In this document: piece after piece, positions 16,787 through 23,344 of the stretch
How positions within the stretch are numbered: position 1 is the stretch's first letter
How the letters are laid out: the number at the start of each line of letters is the position of its first letter
NCBI GenBank assembly: GCA_902767175.1
Contig: CACXGH010000210.1
Location: 1-26,886, forward strand
Reading direction: 5' to 3'
DNA length: 26,886 nucleotides
From: an uncultured Ruminococcus sp.
GTDB lineage: Bacteria > Bacillota > Clostridia > Oscillospirales > Acutalibacteraceae
The notes under the pieces: generated by a model
The model's input: the letters and a program-made list of their open reading frames with translations, nothing else
The model's database searches: none
Told to the model about the DNA's origin: nothing
Made by a program: the position numbers and the translations under genes

Positions 16787-17365
16787 TCATCTTATCTGCT
16801 GTCTTTTTTCCTTTTCGGTGCGGAATATCTCTCTTATTCTGCCGACACAGGCTTCCACCGTGTCGTTCACCACCTGATAATCATAGGTCTGTGCAAGCTT
16901 CAGTTCTTCCTTTGCTCTTCCGAGACGGGCCTTTATCTGCTCCTCTGTCTCGGTACCTCTGTTTCTGAGCCTGTTTTCAAGTTCTTCCATGGAGGGCGGC
17001 AGGATAAATATGCTGACACAGTCAGGTCTGTTTGCCTTTACCTGCTGACAGCCCTGCACCTCTATCTCAAGTATAACATCGTTTCCCTGCTCCATCCATT
17101 CCTCAGCCTGTCTGCGCGGAGAGCCGTAGCAGTTGCCGACATATTCGGCATATTCCAGAAAACCGTTCTCCTTTATCATTTCGGAGAATTTTTCCCTGCT
17201 CAGAAAATGGTACTCCCTGCCGTTTACTTCTTTTCCCCTCGGCTGACGGGTAGTAGCAGATACCGACACCCTGATATTGCTGTCTTTGGCAAGCTCCTCT
17301 ACAACTGTACCCTTGCCTGTTCCTGCGGCACCCGATATCACCACAAGAAGAGCATCATTTTTCAT
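16787..17365 (-). CDS. gmk: guanylate kinase
   Basis: 192 aa. Phosphorylates GMP to GDP, linking purine synthesis to GTP and (p)ppGpp pools. The P-loop is SGAAGTGKGT, a mild variant of the usual GPSGxGKG/ST. The GMP-binding part includes SVSATTRQPRGKEVNGREYHF and YVGNCYGSP, followed by ILEIEVQGCQQV, the lid IKARLGRAKEEL and YQVVND near the C-terminus. The ATG at 17365 has AGGAAGG upstream and overlaps the remA stop by 11 bases. Longer in-frame starts run deeper into remA and are not supported. Confidence 0.95.
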   Translation of the reverse strand: MKNDALLVVISGAAGTGKGTVVEELAKDSNIRVSVSATTRQPRGKEVNGREYHFLSREKFSEMIKENGFLEYAEYVGNCYGSPRRQAEEWMEQGNDVILEIEVQGCQQVKANRPDCVSIFILPPSMEELENRLRNRGTETEEQIKARLGRAKEELKLAQTYDYQVVNDTVEACVGRIREIFRTEKEKRQQIR

Positions 17366-17618
17366 TTGTTCCTTCCTCCTCATTGCTCTCATTGACACGG
17401 TGAGCTACTGTCTCCGGCTGTACGGCAGACAGCACAACATGGTCGCTGTCCGTTACTATTACCGCCTTTGTCTTTCTGCCGCATGACGCATCAATGAGCA
17501 TTCCCTTTTCCCGTGCATTCTGGATCATTCTTTTAACGGGGGCTGCATCGGGACTCACTATAGCGATTATCCTCGATGACGAAAGCATATTTCCGTATCC
17601 TATATTTATCAGTCTCAT
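17355..17618 (-). CDS. remA: RemA-family DNA-binding regulator
   Basis: 87 aa. Matches the RemA/DUF370 family almost throughout: MRLINIGYGNMLSSSRIIAI, then VSPDAAPVKR, GMLIDASCGRKTKAV and the ending TDSDHVVLSAVQPETVAHRV. In B. subtilis RemA is an oligomeric DNA-binding activator of matrix and osmoprotection genes. The role in this organism may differ, since many family members are in non-biofilm species. The acidic tail NEEEGTNEK is variable. It lies between yicC and gmk, the same order as in Bacillus. Confidence 0.94.
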   Translation of the reverse strand: MRLINIGYGNMLSSSRIIAIVSPDAAPVKRMIQNAREKGMLIDASCGRKTKAVIVTDSDHVVLSAVQPETVAHRVNESNEEEGTNEK

Positions 17619-17630
17619 ACGCTCTCTCCG

Positions 17631-18509
17631 TTACTCTATATTCTGTATCTGTTCCCTTATTTTCTCTATTTCCGCCTTTATTTCAACAACCTTATGTGCA
17701 AGCTCTGCATCGCACACCTTTGAACCCGTCGTATTAGCCTCACGGTTCATCTCCTGAACTATGAAATCAAGCTTTCTTCCTACAGGCTCGGTCTTTTCAA
17801 GCACTGACTCCAGCTGAGAATAATGGCTTCTCAGTCTGACTGTCTCTTCATTGACCGCAGTTTTATCAGCAAACACAGCGGCTTCTGTAAGTATCCTCTG
17901 AGGATCTATGCTTGCATCGCCCAGAACTTCCTTTAACCTGTCATACAGCTTGTTTCTGTATTCCTCAACTGTAAGAGGAGAACGCTCCTCTATCTCGGTC
18001 ACGAGGGATATGATTCTCTTTCCATGCTCCAGAACATCGGCGGCAAGCTTTTCTCCCTCACGCTCACGCATAGCCATGAATTCTGCAATAGCCTTTTCTC
18101 CTGCTTCCTTAACTATAGAAATAAGAGCCTCTTCGTTTTCGGGGGCTTTTGTAACGGTAAAGATATCCGTATACCTTGAAAGAAGAGATACGGATATATC
18201 GTCCTTAAGCTCATAGGAATCCCGCAGTTCTCTCAGTGCCTTCAGATATCCCGAAGCGAGTGAATGATTTATCTTTACGTCAGCCTCAAGACTGTCATCA
18301 GCCTCTACCGATACATATACATCTATCTTTCCTCTTGAAGCATATCGCGAGACAAGCTCCTTTACAGTCTCCTCAAGAAATCCGCAGCCTCTCGGCAAAC
18401 GGCATTGCAGTTCAAAAAAACGGTGATTTACGGCTTTTATTTCAAAAACGGTCATTCTTCCGTTAATTACCCCTTCAAATCTGCCGTAGCCCGTCATACT
18501 TCTTATCAC
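17631..18509 (-). CDS. yicC: YicC/YloC-family endoribonuclease
   Basis: 292 aa. The opening RSMTGYGRFEG, the segment EIKAVNHRFFELQCRLPRG and the C-terminal block KLDFIVQEMNREANTTGSK are family hallmarks. E. coli YicC is an endoribonuclease acting on small RNAs such as RyhB; the role in Firmicutes is not settled. The start is uncertain: the GTG at 18509 gives the canonical MIRSMTGYG N-terminus, the GTG at 18518 adds three residues, and no strong ribosome binding site distinguishes them. It is the first gene of the operon, behind a leader of about 245 bases. Confidence 0.92.
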   Translation of the reverse strand: MIRSMTGYGRFEGVINGRMTVFEIKAVNHRFFELQCRLPRGCGFLEETVKELVSRYASRGKIDVYVSVEADDSLEADVKINHSLASGYLKALRELRDSYELKDDISVSLLSRYTDIFTVTKAPENEEALISIVKEAGEKAIAEFMAMREREGEKLAADVLEHGKRIISLVTEIEERSPLTVEEYRNKLYDRLKEVLGDASIDPQRILTEAAVFADKTAVNEETVRLRSHYSQLESVLEKTEPVGRKLDFIVQEMNREANTTGSKVCDAELAHKVVEIKAEIEKIREQIQNIE

Positions 18510-18538
18510 TGTAATCACATCTTTTCATCATTTTTTTC

Positions 18539-18708
18539 AGGAAGCACTGATTAATTCCATACCTGTATTGCGTCGGTTTTTTTCGTCAGGTTGTGCAAAA
18601 AGACCGCAGGCAGCCTATCGGTTGTCAAATGCTTTTTGTGCAAGACGGCTGAAAAGGGGCAGGCAAGACAGGTACTGAGCCGTAAGGCGTAATTTATTCA
18701 ATGTTCCT
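18539..18708. repeat. MITE-like element in the yicC leader
   Basis: About 170 bp with imperfect terminal inverted repeats: AGGAAGCACTGATTAATT at the left and, read on the minus strand, AGGAACATTGAATAAATT at the right. Sub-terminal ACCTGTATTGCGTC and ACCTGTCTTGCC also face each other, and an inner pair TTGTGCAAAAAG / CTTTTTGTGCAA is nearly symmetric. The left 51 bases recur at 21291-21342. No ORF is present. It sits between the probable operon promoter and yicC, so it should be transcribed. It is either a non-autonomous transposon relic or a structured leader RNA. Confidence 0.55.
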
Positions 18709-18759
18709 TAAGTTAACCGTGTATTATCCTTATCCGGCATACACACTCTTTAACAATTT

Positions 18760-18789
18760 ATTTTAACAGTTATTCACTGTACTTGTCAA
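18760..18789 (-). promoter_or_regulatory. sigma-A-type promoter for the yicC-thiN operon
   Basis: On the minus strand a perfect TTGACA (18784-18789), an 18-base spacer and TAAAAT (18760-18765). This is the best housekeeping promoter ahead of yicC and implies a leader of about 245 bases that contains the MITE-like element. Confidence 0.6.
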
Positions 18790-18816
18790 CACACTTACAA
18801 AAATTCAACCTAAAAT

Positions 18817-18846
18817 TTGTTAATTCTGACATATATATGATATAAT
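18817..18846 (+). promoter_or_regulatory. possible sigma-A-type promoter upstream of spoIVB
   Basis: TTGTTA (18817-18822), an 18-base spacer and a perfect TATAAT (18841-18846). It is about 150 bases before the spoIVB start and in an AT-rich region, so chance matches are likely. Confidence 0.35.
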
Positions 18847-18930
18847 TTTCATTTAATTTTTTCGATTTATTTATCTCCGAATGTGGAAGAATAATTTATA
18901 GAGTGCAGAGTTGATTCTGTACTCATCAGC

Positions 18931-18959
18931 GTATTTTGACAAATGCTGTTTATCATTAA
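18931..18959 (+). promoter_or_regulatory. possible sigma-G/F-type promoter of spoIVB
   Basis: GTATT (18931-18935), an 18-base spacer and CATTAA (18954-18959) resemble the forespore pattern GHATR-N18-CATNHTA with mismatches. The spacing is right, and the deduced start site would be about 30 bases before the ATG. B. subtilis spoIVB is transcribed in the forespore. Confidence 0.3.
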
Positions 18960-18996
18960 CCGTTTTTCAGATTTGACCAGACAAAGGGGTGGTGAA

Positions 18997-20184
18997 ATGA
19001 AAAAAGGCATAAGAAGGCTTGTTGTAATGCTGTGTCCCCTGTTTTGTGCGCTTTTTGTATGCGCAGGGGCGGCAGATATGCTTACACCCGACAGCATGAC
19101 TATGACAAGCCCGGAGAGTTCTGTAATAAACGGCTCCTTTCCTCTGTCACTGAGCTATCCCGAGAATGAGACCGTCACCGCTGCAGCCGATACCGCACAG
19201 CCGAAAAAGGCACTCGATGCGAAGCTTATGATGCTTGGTTTCTTTCCTGTCAAGGAAGTAAGCGTTGAACTGACGGACAGAAAGAACGTTTATGCAGGAG
19301 GAACTCCCTTCGGTATAAGGCTTTACACCGATGGGCTTGTCGTCGCATCTGCTGCATCATTTTCCACTGCACAGGGCATATGCTGTCCTGCAGAGGAAGC
19401 AGGCATAACAGGCGGAGATGTTCTGCTGTCAGTAAGCGGTTCTCCGCTGCGTACTAACGAGCAGCTTTTATCTGCTGCGGAAAACAGCGGAGGAAAAGCA
19501 CTCAGAATAGAGGTAAAAAGAGGCTCTGACACATTCTTCGCAGAGCCTGTTCCGAGGTTGGACACGGCAACGGGCAGCTATCGTCTCGGAGTCAATGTCC
19601 GTGACAGCATTGCAGGCATAGGAACAATGACCTATACAGAGCCTGTTACAGGCATTTTTTCCGGACTCGGACATGGTATATGCGACTCAAGCAGCGGCTG
19701 TCTCATGCCTCTGCTTGAGGGAGATATCGTCGATGTGGATATAACATCATTCACCAAAAGCATTTCCGGCTCACCAGGCTCGCTTGCAGGCAGCTTCTCG
19801 CAGGAACAGTCTTTGGGCTGTCTTACGGATAATTCGGAGCACGGTGTAACCGGCAGATTGAAGGAAACACCTTCTTCGGGTACACTTATTCCACTTGCCT
19901 TCAAGCAGGAGGTAACAAGAGGAGCTGCGACACTTCTCACCACAATAGACGGCAGCACACCAAAGGAATACAGCATTGAGATAGAAGAAATAAGCTACAA
20001 CGACAGCAGCACTTCCAAAAATATGGTGGTGCATATAACCGACAAGCGGCTGCTTGACCATACAGGCGGTATCGTGCAGGGAATGAGCGGAAGTCCGATA
20101 ATTCAGAACGGCAGACTTGCAGGTGCTCTTACCCATGTTTTCGTAAACGACCCGTCAAGAGGCTATGCAGTCTTTGTACAATGA
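18997..20184 (+). CDS. spoIVB: SpoIVB forespore signalling protease (S55)
   Basis: 395 aa. Serine protease secreted from the forespore that cleaves SpoIVFA and so triggers pro-sigma-K processing in the mother cell. An N-terminal membrane anchor or signal (about 5-26) is followed by a PDZ domain (about 95-175) and a peptidase S55 domain (about 200-395). The S55 part carries AGIGTMT, a histidine in GLGHGICD (His226) and the nucleophile motif VQGMSGSPIIQNG (Ser366). The ATG at 18997 has AAGGGGTGG upstream. The protein ends at GYAVFVQ, a few residues short of the usual family end, but the catalytic core is intact. It is followed by spo0A, as in B. subtilis. Confidence 0.94.
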   Translation: MKKGIRRLVVMLCPLFCALFVCAGAADMLTPDSMTMTSPESSVINGSFPLSLSYPENETVTAAADTAQPKKALDAKLMMLGFFPVKEVSVELTDRKNVYAGGTPFGIRLYTDGLVVASAASFSTAQGICCPAEEAGITGGDVLLSVSGSPLRTNEQLLSAAENSGGKALRIEVKRGSDTFFAEPVPRLDTATGSYRLGVNVRDSIAGIGTMTYTEPVTGIFSGLGHGICDSSSGCLMPLLEGDIVDVDITSFTKSISGSPGSLAGSFSQEQSLGCLTDNSEHGVTGRLKETPSSGTLIPLAFKQEVTRGAATLLTTIDGSTPKEYSIEIEEISYNDSSTSKNMVVHITDKRLLDHTGGIVQGMSGSPIIQNGRLAGALTHVFVNDPSRGYAVFVQ

Positions 20185-20189
20185 AAAAC

Positions 20190-20223
20190 AGCAGTGCCGA
20201 TGTCACAAAAAGTCGGCGCTGCT
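20190..20223 (+). terminator. terminator of spoIVB
   Basis: An 11-bp stem AGCAGTGCCGA/TCGGCGCTGCT (20190-20200 and 20213-20223, one wobble) followed by GCGTTTTTC. It begins five bases after the spoIVB stop codon, so spo0A needs its own promoter. Confidence 0.85.
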
Positions 20224-20270
20224 GCGTTTTTCTTTGGTGCGTTATGTAACGCAATTCCAAATTATGAGTA

Positions 20271-20282
20271 TTTGTCGATAAA
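20271..20282 (+). promoter_or_regulatory. 0A box upstream of spo0A
   Basis: TTTGTCGATAAA matches the Spo0A-binding consensus (TGTCGAA core) at six of seven core positions. It lies about 105 bp before the putative -10 of spo0A, which suggests autoregulation as known in Bacillus. Confidence 0.5.
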
Positions 20283-20369
20283 AACTGTCACAAGCTATTT
20301 CAAACAAATCTGATGCAATTTGGGCAATACTCCGTATTTTTAAAAAATCTTCCTCACCTATTGCCAAAT

Positions 20370-20392
20370 CTACCAATTTATGGTAGTATAAA
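20370..20392 (+). promoter_or_regulatory. spo0A promoter -10 with abutting palindrome
   Basis: TATAAA (20387-20392) is directly preceded by the perfect inverted repeat CTACCA-ATTTA-TGGTAG (20370-20386), which fills the whole 17-base spacer. The -35 (CCAAAT) is poor, so the promoter may depend on an activator or a special sigma factor, and the palindrome may be an operator. Confidence 0.45.
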
Positions 20393-20425
20393 CACACCAC
20401 AAAAAATCTTATGGGGGAATAAAAC

Positions 20426-21205
20426 ATGAAAAACAAATTTAAGGTACTTATCGCCGAAGATACTGCCGAGTTCTCTCACGAGTCGACTGATATCTTCACG
20501 GAAAAAGGATTTGACGCACAGTTCTGTGAAAAGAACGGAAGTACAGTTCTCGAGCGGATTCGCTCCTTCTCGCCCGATGTCGTTCTGATGGATATGTTCA
20601 TGAGCGGCATTGACGGAGTCGGAGTAATGCGTAACATAAAAGATAATAAAAATATAAGACGTCCCGTTTTTGTCATAATATCAAGCTTTGACAGCACCAT
20701 GCTCGAAAAGGAAGCTCTCAGTGCAGGAGCGGCTTACTATGTAATAAAGCCATTCAGAATATCCGACATTCTCGACAGGATATCGGAGCTTATGACCTGT
20801 TATCTCGATGAGCCGCAGGCAGGCACAGGCAATGTATACAGTCTTGACAGCGACCTGGAGCTTACCGTCACAACCATTCTTCATCAGATAGGCGTACCTG
20901 CTCATATCAAGGGCTATCACTATCTTCGCAGCTCAATTATCATGTCAGTCAGACGGCCTGATATTATCAATGCCGTAACTAAAGAGCTTTATCCCTCTGT
21001 TGCATCGAAATACAGCACCACTCCCTCAAGGGTAGAGCGTGCTATCCGTCATGCTATTGAAGTAGCATGGGACAGAGGAGATGTCGATGTACTCAATTCA
21101 TATTTCGGCTATACTATACACAACAGCAGAGGAAAGCCGACAAACAGTGAATTCATCGCTATGATCTCCGATAAGCTCAGACTTAAAAACAGACTTTCCG
21201 CATAA
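20426..21205 (+). CDS. spo0A: sporulation master regulator Spo0A
   Basis: 259 aa. Phosphorelay response regulator that decides entry into sporulation. The receiver domain spans 1-125: acidic pocket Glu11-Asp12, phosphoacceptor Asp56 (VVLMDMFM), Ser86-Ser87 and Lys108 (YYVIKPF). The usual Asp-Asp pocket pair is Glu-Asp here. The C-terminal Spo0A effector domain (about 142-259) contains VPAHIKGYHYLRSSI and the recognition and sigma-A-contact helices SRVERAIRHAIEVAWDRG. Ribosome binding site GGGGGA is seven bases upstream. The upstream region holds a 0A box and a palindrome. No clear terminator follows directly; the next hairpin is at 21553-21592. Confidence 0.96.
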   Translation: MKNKFKVLIAEDTAEFSHESTDIFTEKGFDAQFCEKNGSTVLERIRSFSPDVVLMDMFMSGIDGVGVMRNIKDNKNIRRPVFVIISSFDSTMLEKEALSAGAAYYVIKPFRISDILDRISELMTCYLDEPQAGTGNVYSLDSDLELTVTTILHQIGVPAHIKGYHYLRSSIIMSVRRPDIINAVTKELYPSVASKYSTTPSRVERAIRHAIEVAWDRGDVDVLNSYFGYTIHNSRGKPTNSEFIAMISDKLRLKNRLSA

Positions 21206-21619
21206 TCCCTCTTAGGGCAGGAAAGCACAAAACCAATAATTCTCTTTTAAGGCAATACCGCACAAACATAGTGCCGCAGATGAGCTTCAGGGAAGCGCTG
21301 ATTAAATACAGTGCCTGTATTGCGTCAGCAGTTTTTCGTCAGACCGTATCATTATCCCGCAGGGATACTTTGTGTATTCCGAGGATTGACAACGAAGTAA
21401 TGCTGGATTTAACGCAAAAGATATTAAGGAAGCGGAGCCAAAGGCGAACGCTGATTGGCTGGCGGAACTTATGCAAAGCTAAAGTATTCTATCGAATATT
21501 AATATAAGGCAGCCCTTGTGCGGCTTTGTCTCAAAAATTGATCCCCACAAAAAAGCAGGAGCCGATTACTTGTTCAGTAGACGCTCCTGCTTGTTTTTTC
21601 AATTACAGAAAAGGCTTTA
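21206..21619. repeat. gene-free repeat-like region after spo0A
   Basis: About 410 bp without a convincing gene. Bases 21291-21342 match the left end of the element at 18539 (about 40 of 51 positions, including CCTGTATTGCGTC and TTTTTCGTCAG). ACCGCACAA (21258-21266) and TTGTGCGGC (21517-21525) face each other near the ends and could be terminal repeats of a roughly 270-bp element. A smaller pair AGCCAA/TTGGCT is at 21436-21441 and 21455-21460. A 78-codon frame inside (21271-21507) has no ribosome binding site and looks accidental. The terminator at 21553-21592 closes the region. Confidence 0.45.
21553..21592. terminator. bidirectional terminator
   Basis: A perfect 10-bp stem AAGCAGGAGC/GCTCCTGCTT with a 20-base loop, flanked by A-runs on the left and TTGTTTTTT on the right. 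It serves the minus-strand gene ending at 21620 and probably also plus-strand transcripts from spo0A. Confidence 0.8.
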
Positions 21620-22039
21620 TCACGCTTTTACAAGATGATAGGTAAAGAATCTTATCATTCCGTTCTCCTCAACTATCTCTGTCCATGGGTTAATTGCTTC
21701 GCCTAAAATCTCGCCCCTTGTTCCTGTATCGAACATTACCTTGCCGTCCTCAACTTTATAGGGGTGCTTCTCAAATACGATCATATCATCGCCGTAAAGC
21801 TCCGCTTCACCCGATTCAATTGCCTCGTCTATTTCTTCCTTCGGCATATCTTCGGGAATCGGCATCATCAGCTTGATAAAGCCGTCATCGTCAAAAACAG
21901 CTATAAGACCAAGCAGTTTTTTATCGGAAGAGTCTGTATTCTCGTCCGCAAGCATTTCCTCTGCGCTTTTCCATACCTGCTCAAAATTATCGTTGAATGT
22001 GAGCATTTCCTTGATCCTGAACTTTCCTGACAGATCCAT
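21620..22039 (-). CDS. hypothetical protein, possibly lipocalin-like
   Basis: 139 aa, cytosolic, acidic. I recognise no named family. The start GKFRIKEMLTFNDNFEQVW and the alternating strands ending WTEIVEENGMIRFFTYHLVK suggest a small beta-barrel such as a lipocalin-like domain, but this is a guess from pattern. AGAGGT lies eight bases before the ATG. It is the last of three same-strand genes, 42 bases after the preceding stop and before a strong terminator, so it is probably cotranscribed with them. Confidence 0.6.
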   Translation of the reverse strand: MDLSGKFRIKEMLTFNDNFEQVWKSAEEMLADENTDSSDKKLLGLIAVFDDDGFIKLMMPIPEDMPKEEIDEAIESGEAELYGDDMIVFEKHPYKVEDGKVMFDTGTRGEILGEAINPWTEIVEENGMIRFFTYHLVKA

Positions 22040-22081
22040 AACAATTACCTCTTTTCGGTTTTATTTCGATCATATCAGCCT

Positions 22082-22642
22082 TTATGCCCACGGGTTGGAG
22101 CTTTCGGGCTGACGTATACCTGCAAGGATAAACTGATCCCACAAATACCATTTTCCGTCCTTTGCTTTTCTCATAAGCAGTTCACGGGGGCTGTCAGCAC
22201 CGCCGGAACGGACAAAAAGCTTTGCATAGTTTTCCTGCTGATAAGAATACGGATTTTCAGAAACAGTTATTGTATATGGCTGTGAGGGCATATAGTCATT
22301 CTCAGGCGAAGCACCGTTAAAATACGATCTCGGAACATAATCAGCATCTCTGAAACGATCCTGAATAAACTGCTTCTCATATTGAGACAGCGGTTTCGGC
22401 CCTTTTAAGAAATCGAGCATTGCAAGCGCCATATCCTTATTCTGAGGATAGAAACAGAACGCAAGGACTGTCATAGCTGCCGTGTCAAACGGTGTTGACA
22501 TCGCTGCCTGAGGCAGTGCCTTATACTGATCCAATGTCTCGGGCAGGGAATTAAAAACAACATTTACGCTTTTGTTTCCGCCTGACTGAGCAGGAGCATT
22601 GTTTGCTGCAAAGGGATTTTTCAGACTGTCAAATAGACCCAT
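22082..22642 (-). CDS. conserved hypothetical protein (DUF6935-like)
   Basis: 186 aa, no signal peptide or transmembrane helix. The opening MGLFDSLKNPF, a core with VNVVFNSLPETLDQYKALPQ, TPFDTAAMTVLAFCFYP, KGPKPLSQYEKQFIQDRF and YVPRSYFNGASPEN, and the ending WDQFILAGIRQPESSNPWA recall a family of unknown function seen in gut Firmicutes that I associate with DUF6935; that name is from memory. The ATG at 22642 has AAGGAG nine bases upstream; the longer in-frame read would overlap the preceding gene. The protein reads like an adaptor or effector with a binding domain, but no function can be stated. Confidence 0.7.
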   Translation of the reverse strand: MGLFDSLKNPFAANNAPAQSGGNKSVNVVFNSLPETLDQYKALPQAAMSTPFDTAAMTVLAFCFYPQNKDMALAMLDFLKGPKPLSQYEKQFIQDRFRDADYVPRSYFNGASPENDYMPSQPYTITVSENPYSYQQENYAKLFVRSGGADSPRELLMRKAKDGKWYLWDQFILAGIRQPESSNPWA

Positions 22643-22700
22643 AATAAACATCTCCTTGTTTGTATAATAATATCGGACATCACCTCTGTCCGCAGTCGGT

Positions 22701-23216
22701 TTATTCAAGATAAGCTCTCATCAGCATTTCCGCTTCATTAAATATTCCTCTGCTCTTTTCGGGGAACTGCTGGTCGCTGCTTATCATATATGACTGTTCT
22801 CCGACAGTATAGGTAATAAGCTCAGAGGGTGCATCAAGCAATACTTCCTCCATGTGCTCACAGTCTGAAAGCACGGGAAAACAATGTTTTTTATAAAGCT
22901 CCTTCAGCTTCTCCGCAGCTTCATCGGGAACATCAAGCTCTTTCTTATCTACAGGTGCTCCGTTTGTAAGCCGACTGCTGTAAAAAAGCTTATTTTTTCC
23001 CTTTTCACAGACAAACTTTATTGTGGTATGCTCGTTCTCAGAGCCGCCTATACGGGAAAATTCACATTCAAAGCTGTCGCTTTTCATCAAAGGATCATCG
23101 TCAAACGAATACAGTACATCACGGTGATCATATACAAAGAAGAAAAAAGCAATCGCAGCAAATGCAAAAAGCATTATACCAAGAAGTATAAATGCGAATA
23201 TAGGCGTACCCAACAT
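22701..23216 (-). CDS. membrane-anchored hypothetical protein
   Basis: 171 aa. One strongly hydrophobic N-terminal helix (about residues 3-30, with LLGIMLFAFAAIAFFFF), then a soluble charged domain of about 135 residues. It contains SDSFECEFSRIGGSENEHTT and the ending GIFNEAEMLMRAYLE. The soluble part may face the cytoplasm or the outside; the charge balance does not decide it. I do not recognise the domain. ATG at 23216 is chosen, 11 bases after GAGGAGG; the GTG at 23228 overlaps that site. First of three linked genes of unknown function. Confidence 0.65.
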   Translation of the reverse strand: MLGTPIFAFILLGIMLFAFAAIAFFFFVYDHRDVLYSFDDDPLMKSDSFECEFSRIGGSENEHTTIKFVCEKGKNKLFYSSRLTNGAPVDKKELDVPDEAAEKLKELYKKHCFPVLSDCEHMEEVLLDAPSELITYTVGEQSYMISSDQQFPEKSRGIFNEAEMLMRAYLE

Positions 23217-23344
23217 ACGGCAAAGCACCTCCTCGTACAGTTATAAGCCGTATTTACTGACTCTTTATTTATCATTTTATCATATCAGCGATAAAAAGTA
23301 AAGGCACATATGTGAATTCTTCACCCGTCATCAATCAACTATGC

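Noticed and set aside
21271..21507. Plus-strand 78-codon frame after spo0A
   Set aside because: No ribosome binding site, no family resemblance, and it lies in a stretch that matches a non-coding repeat.
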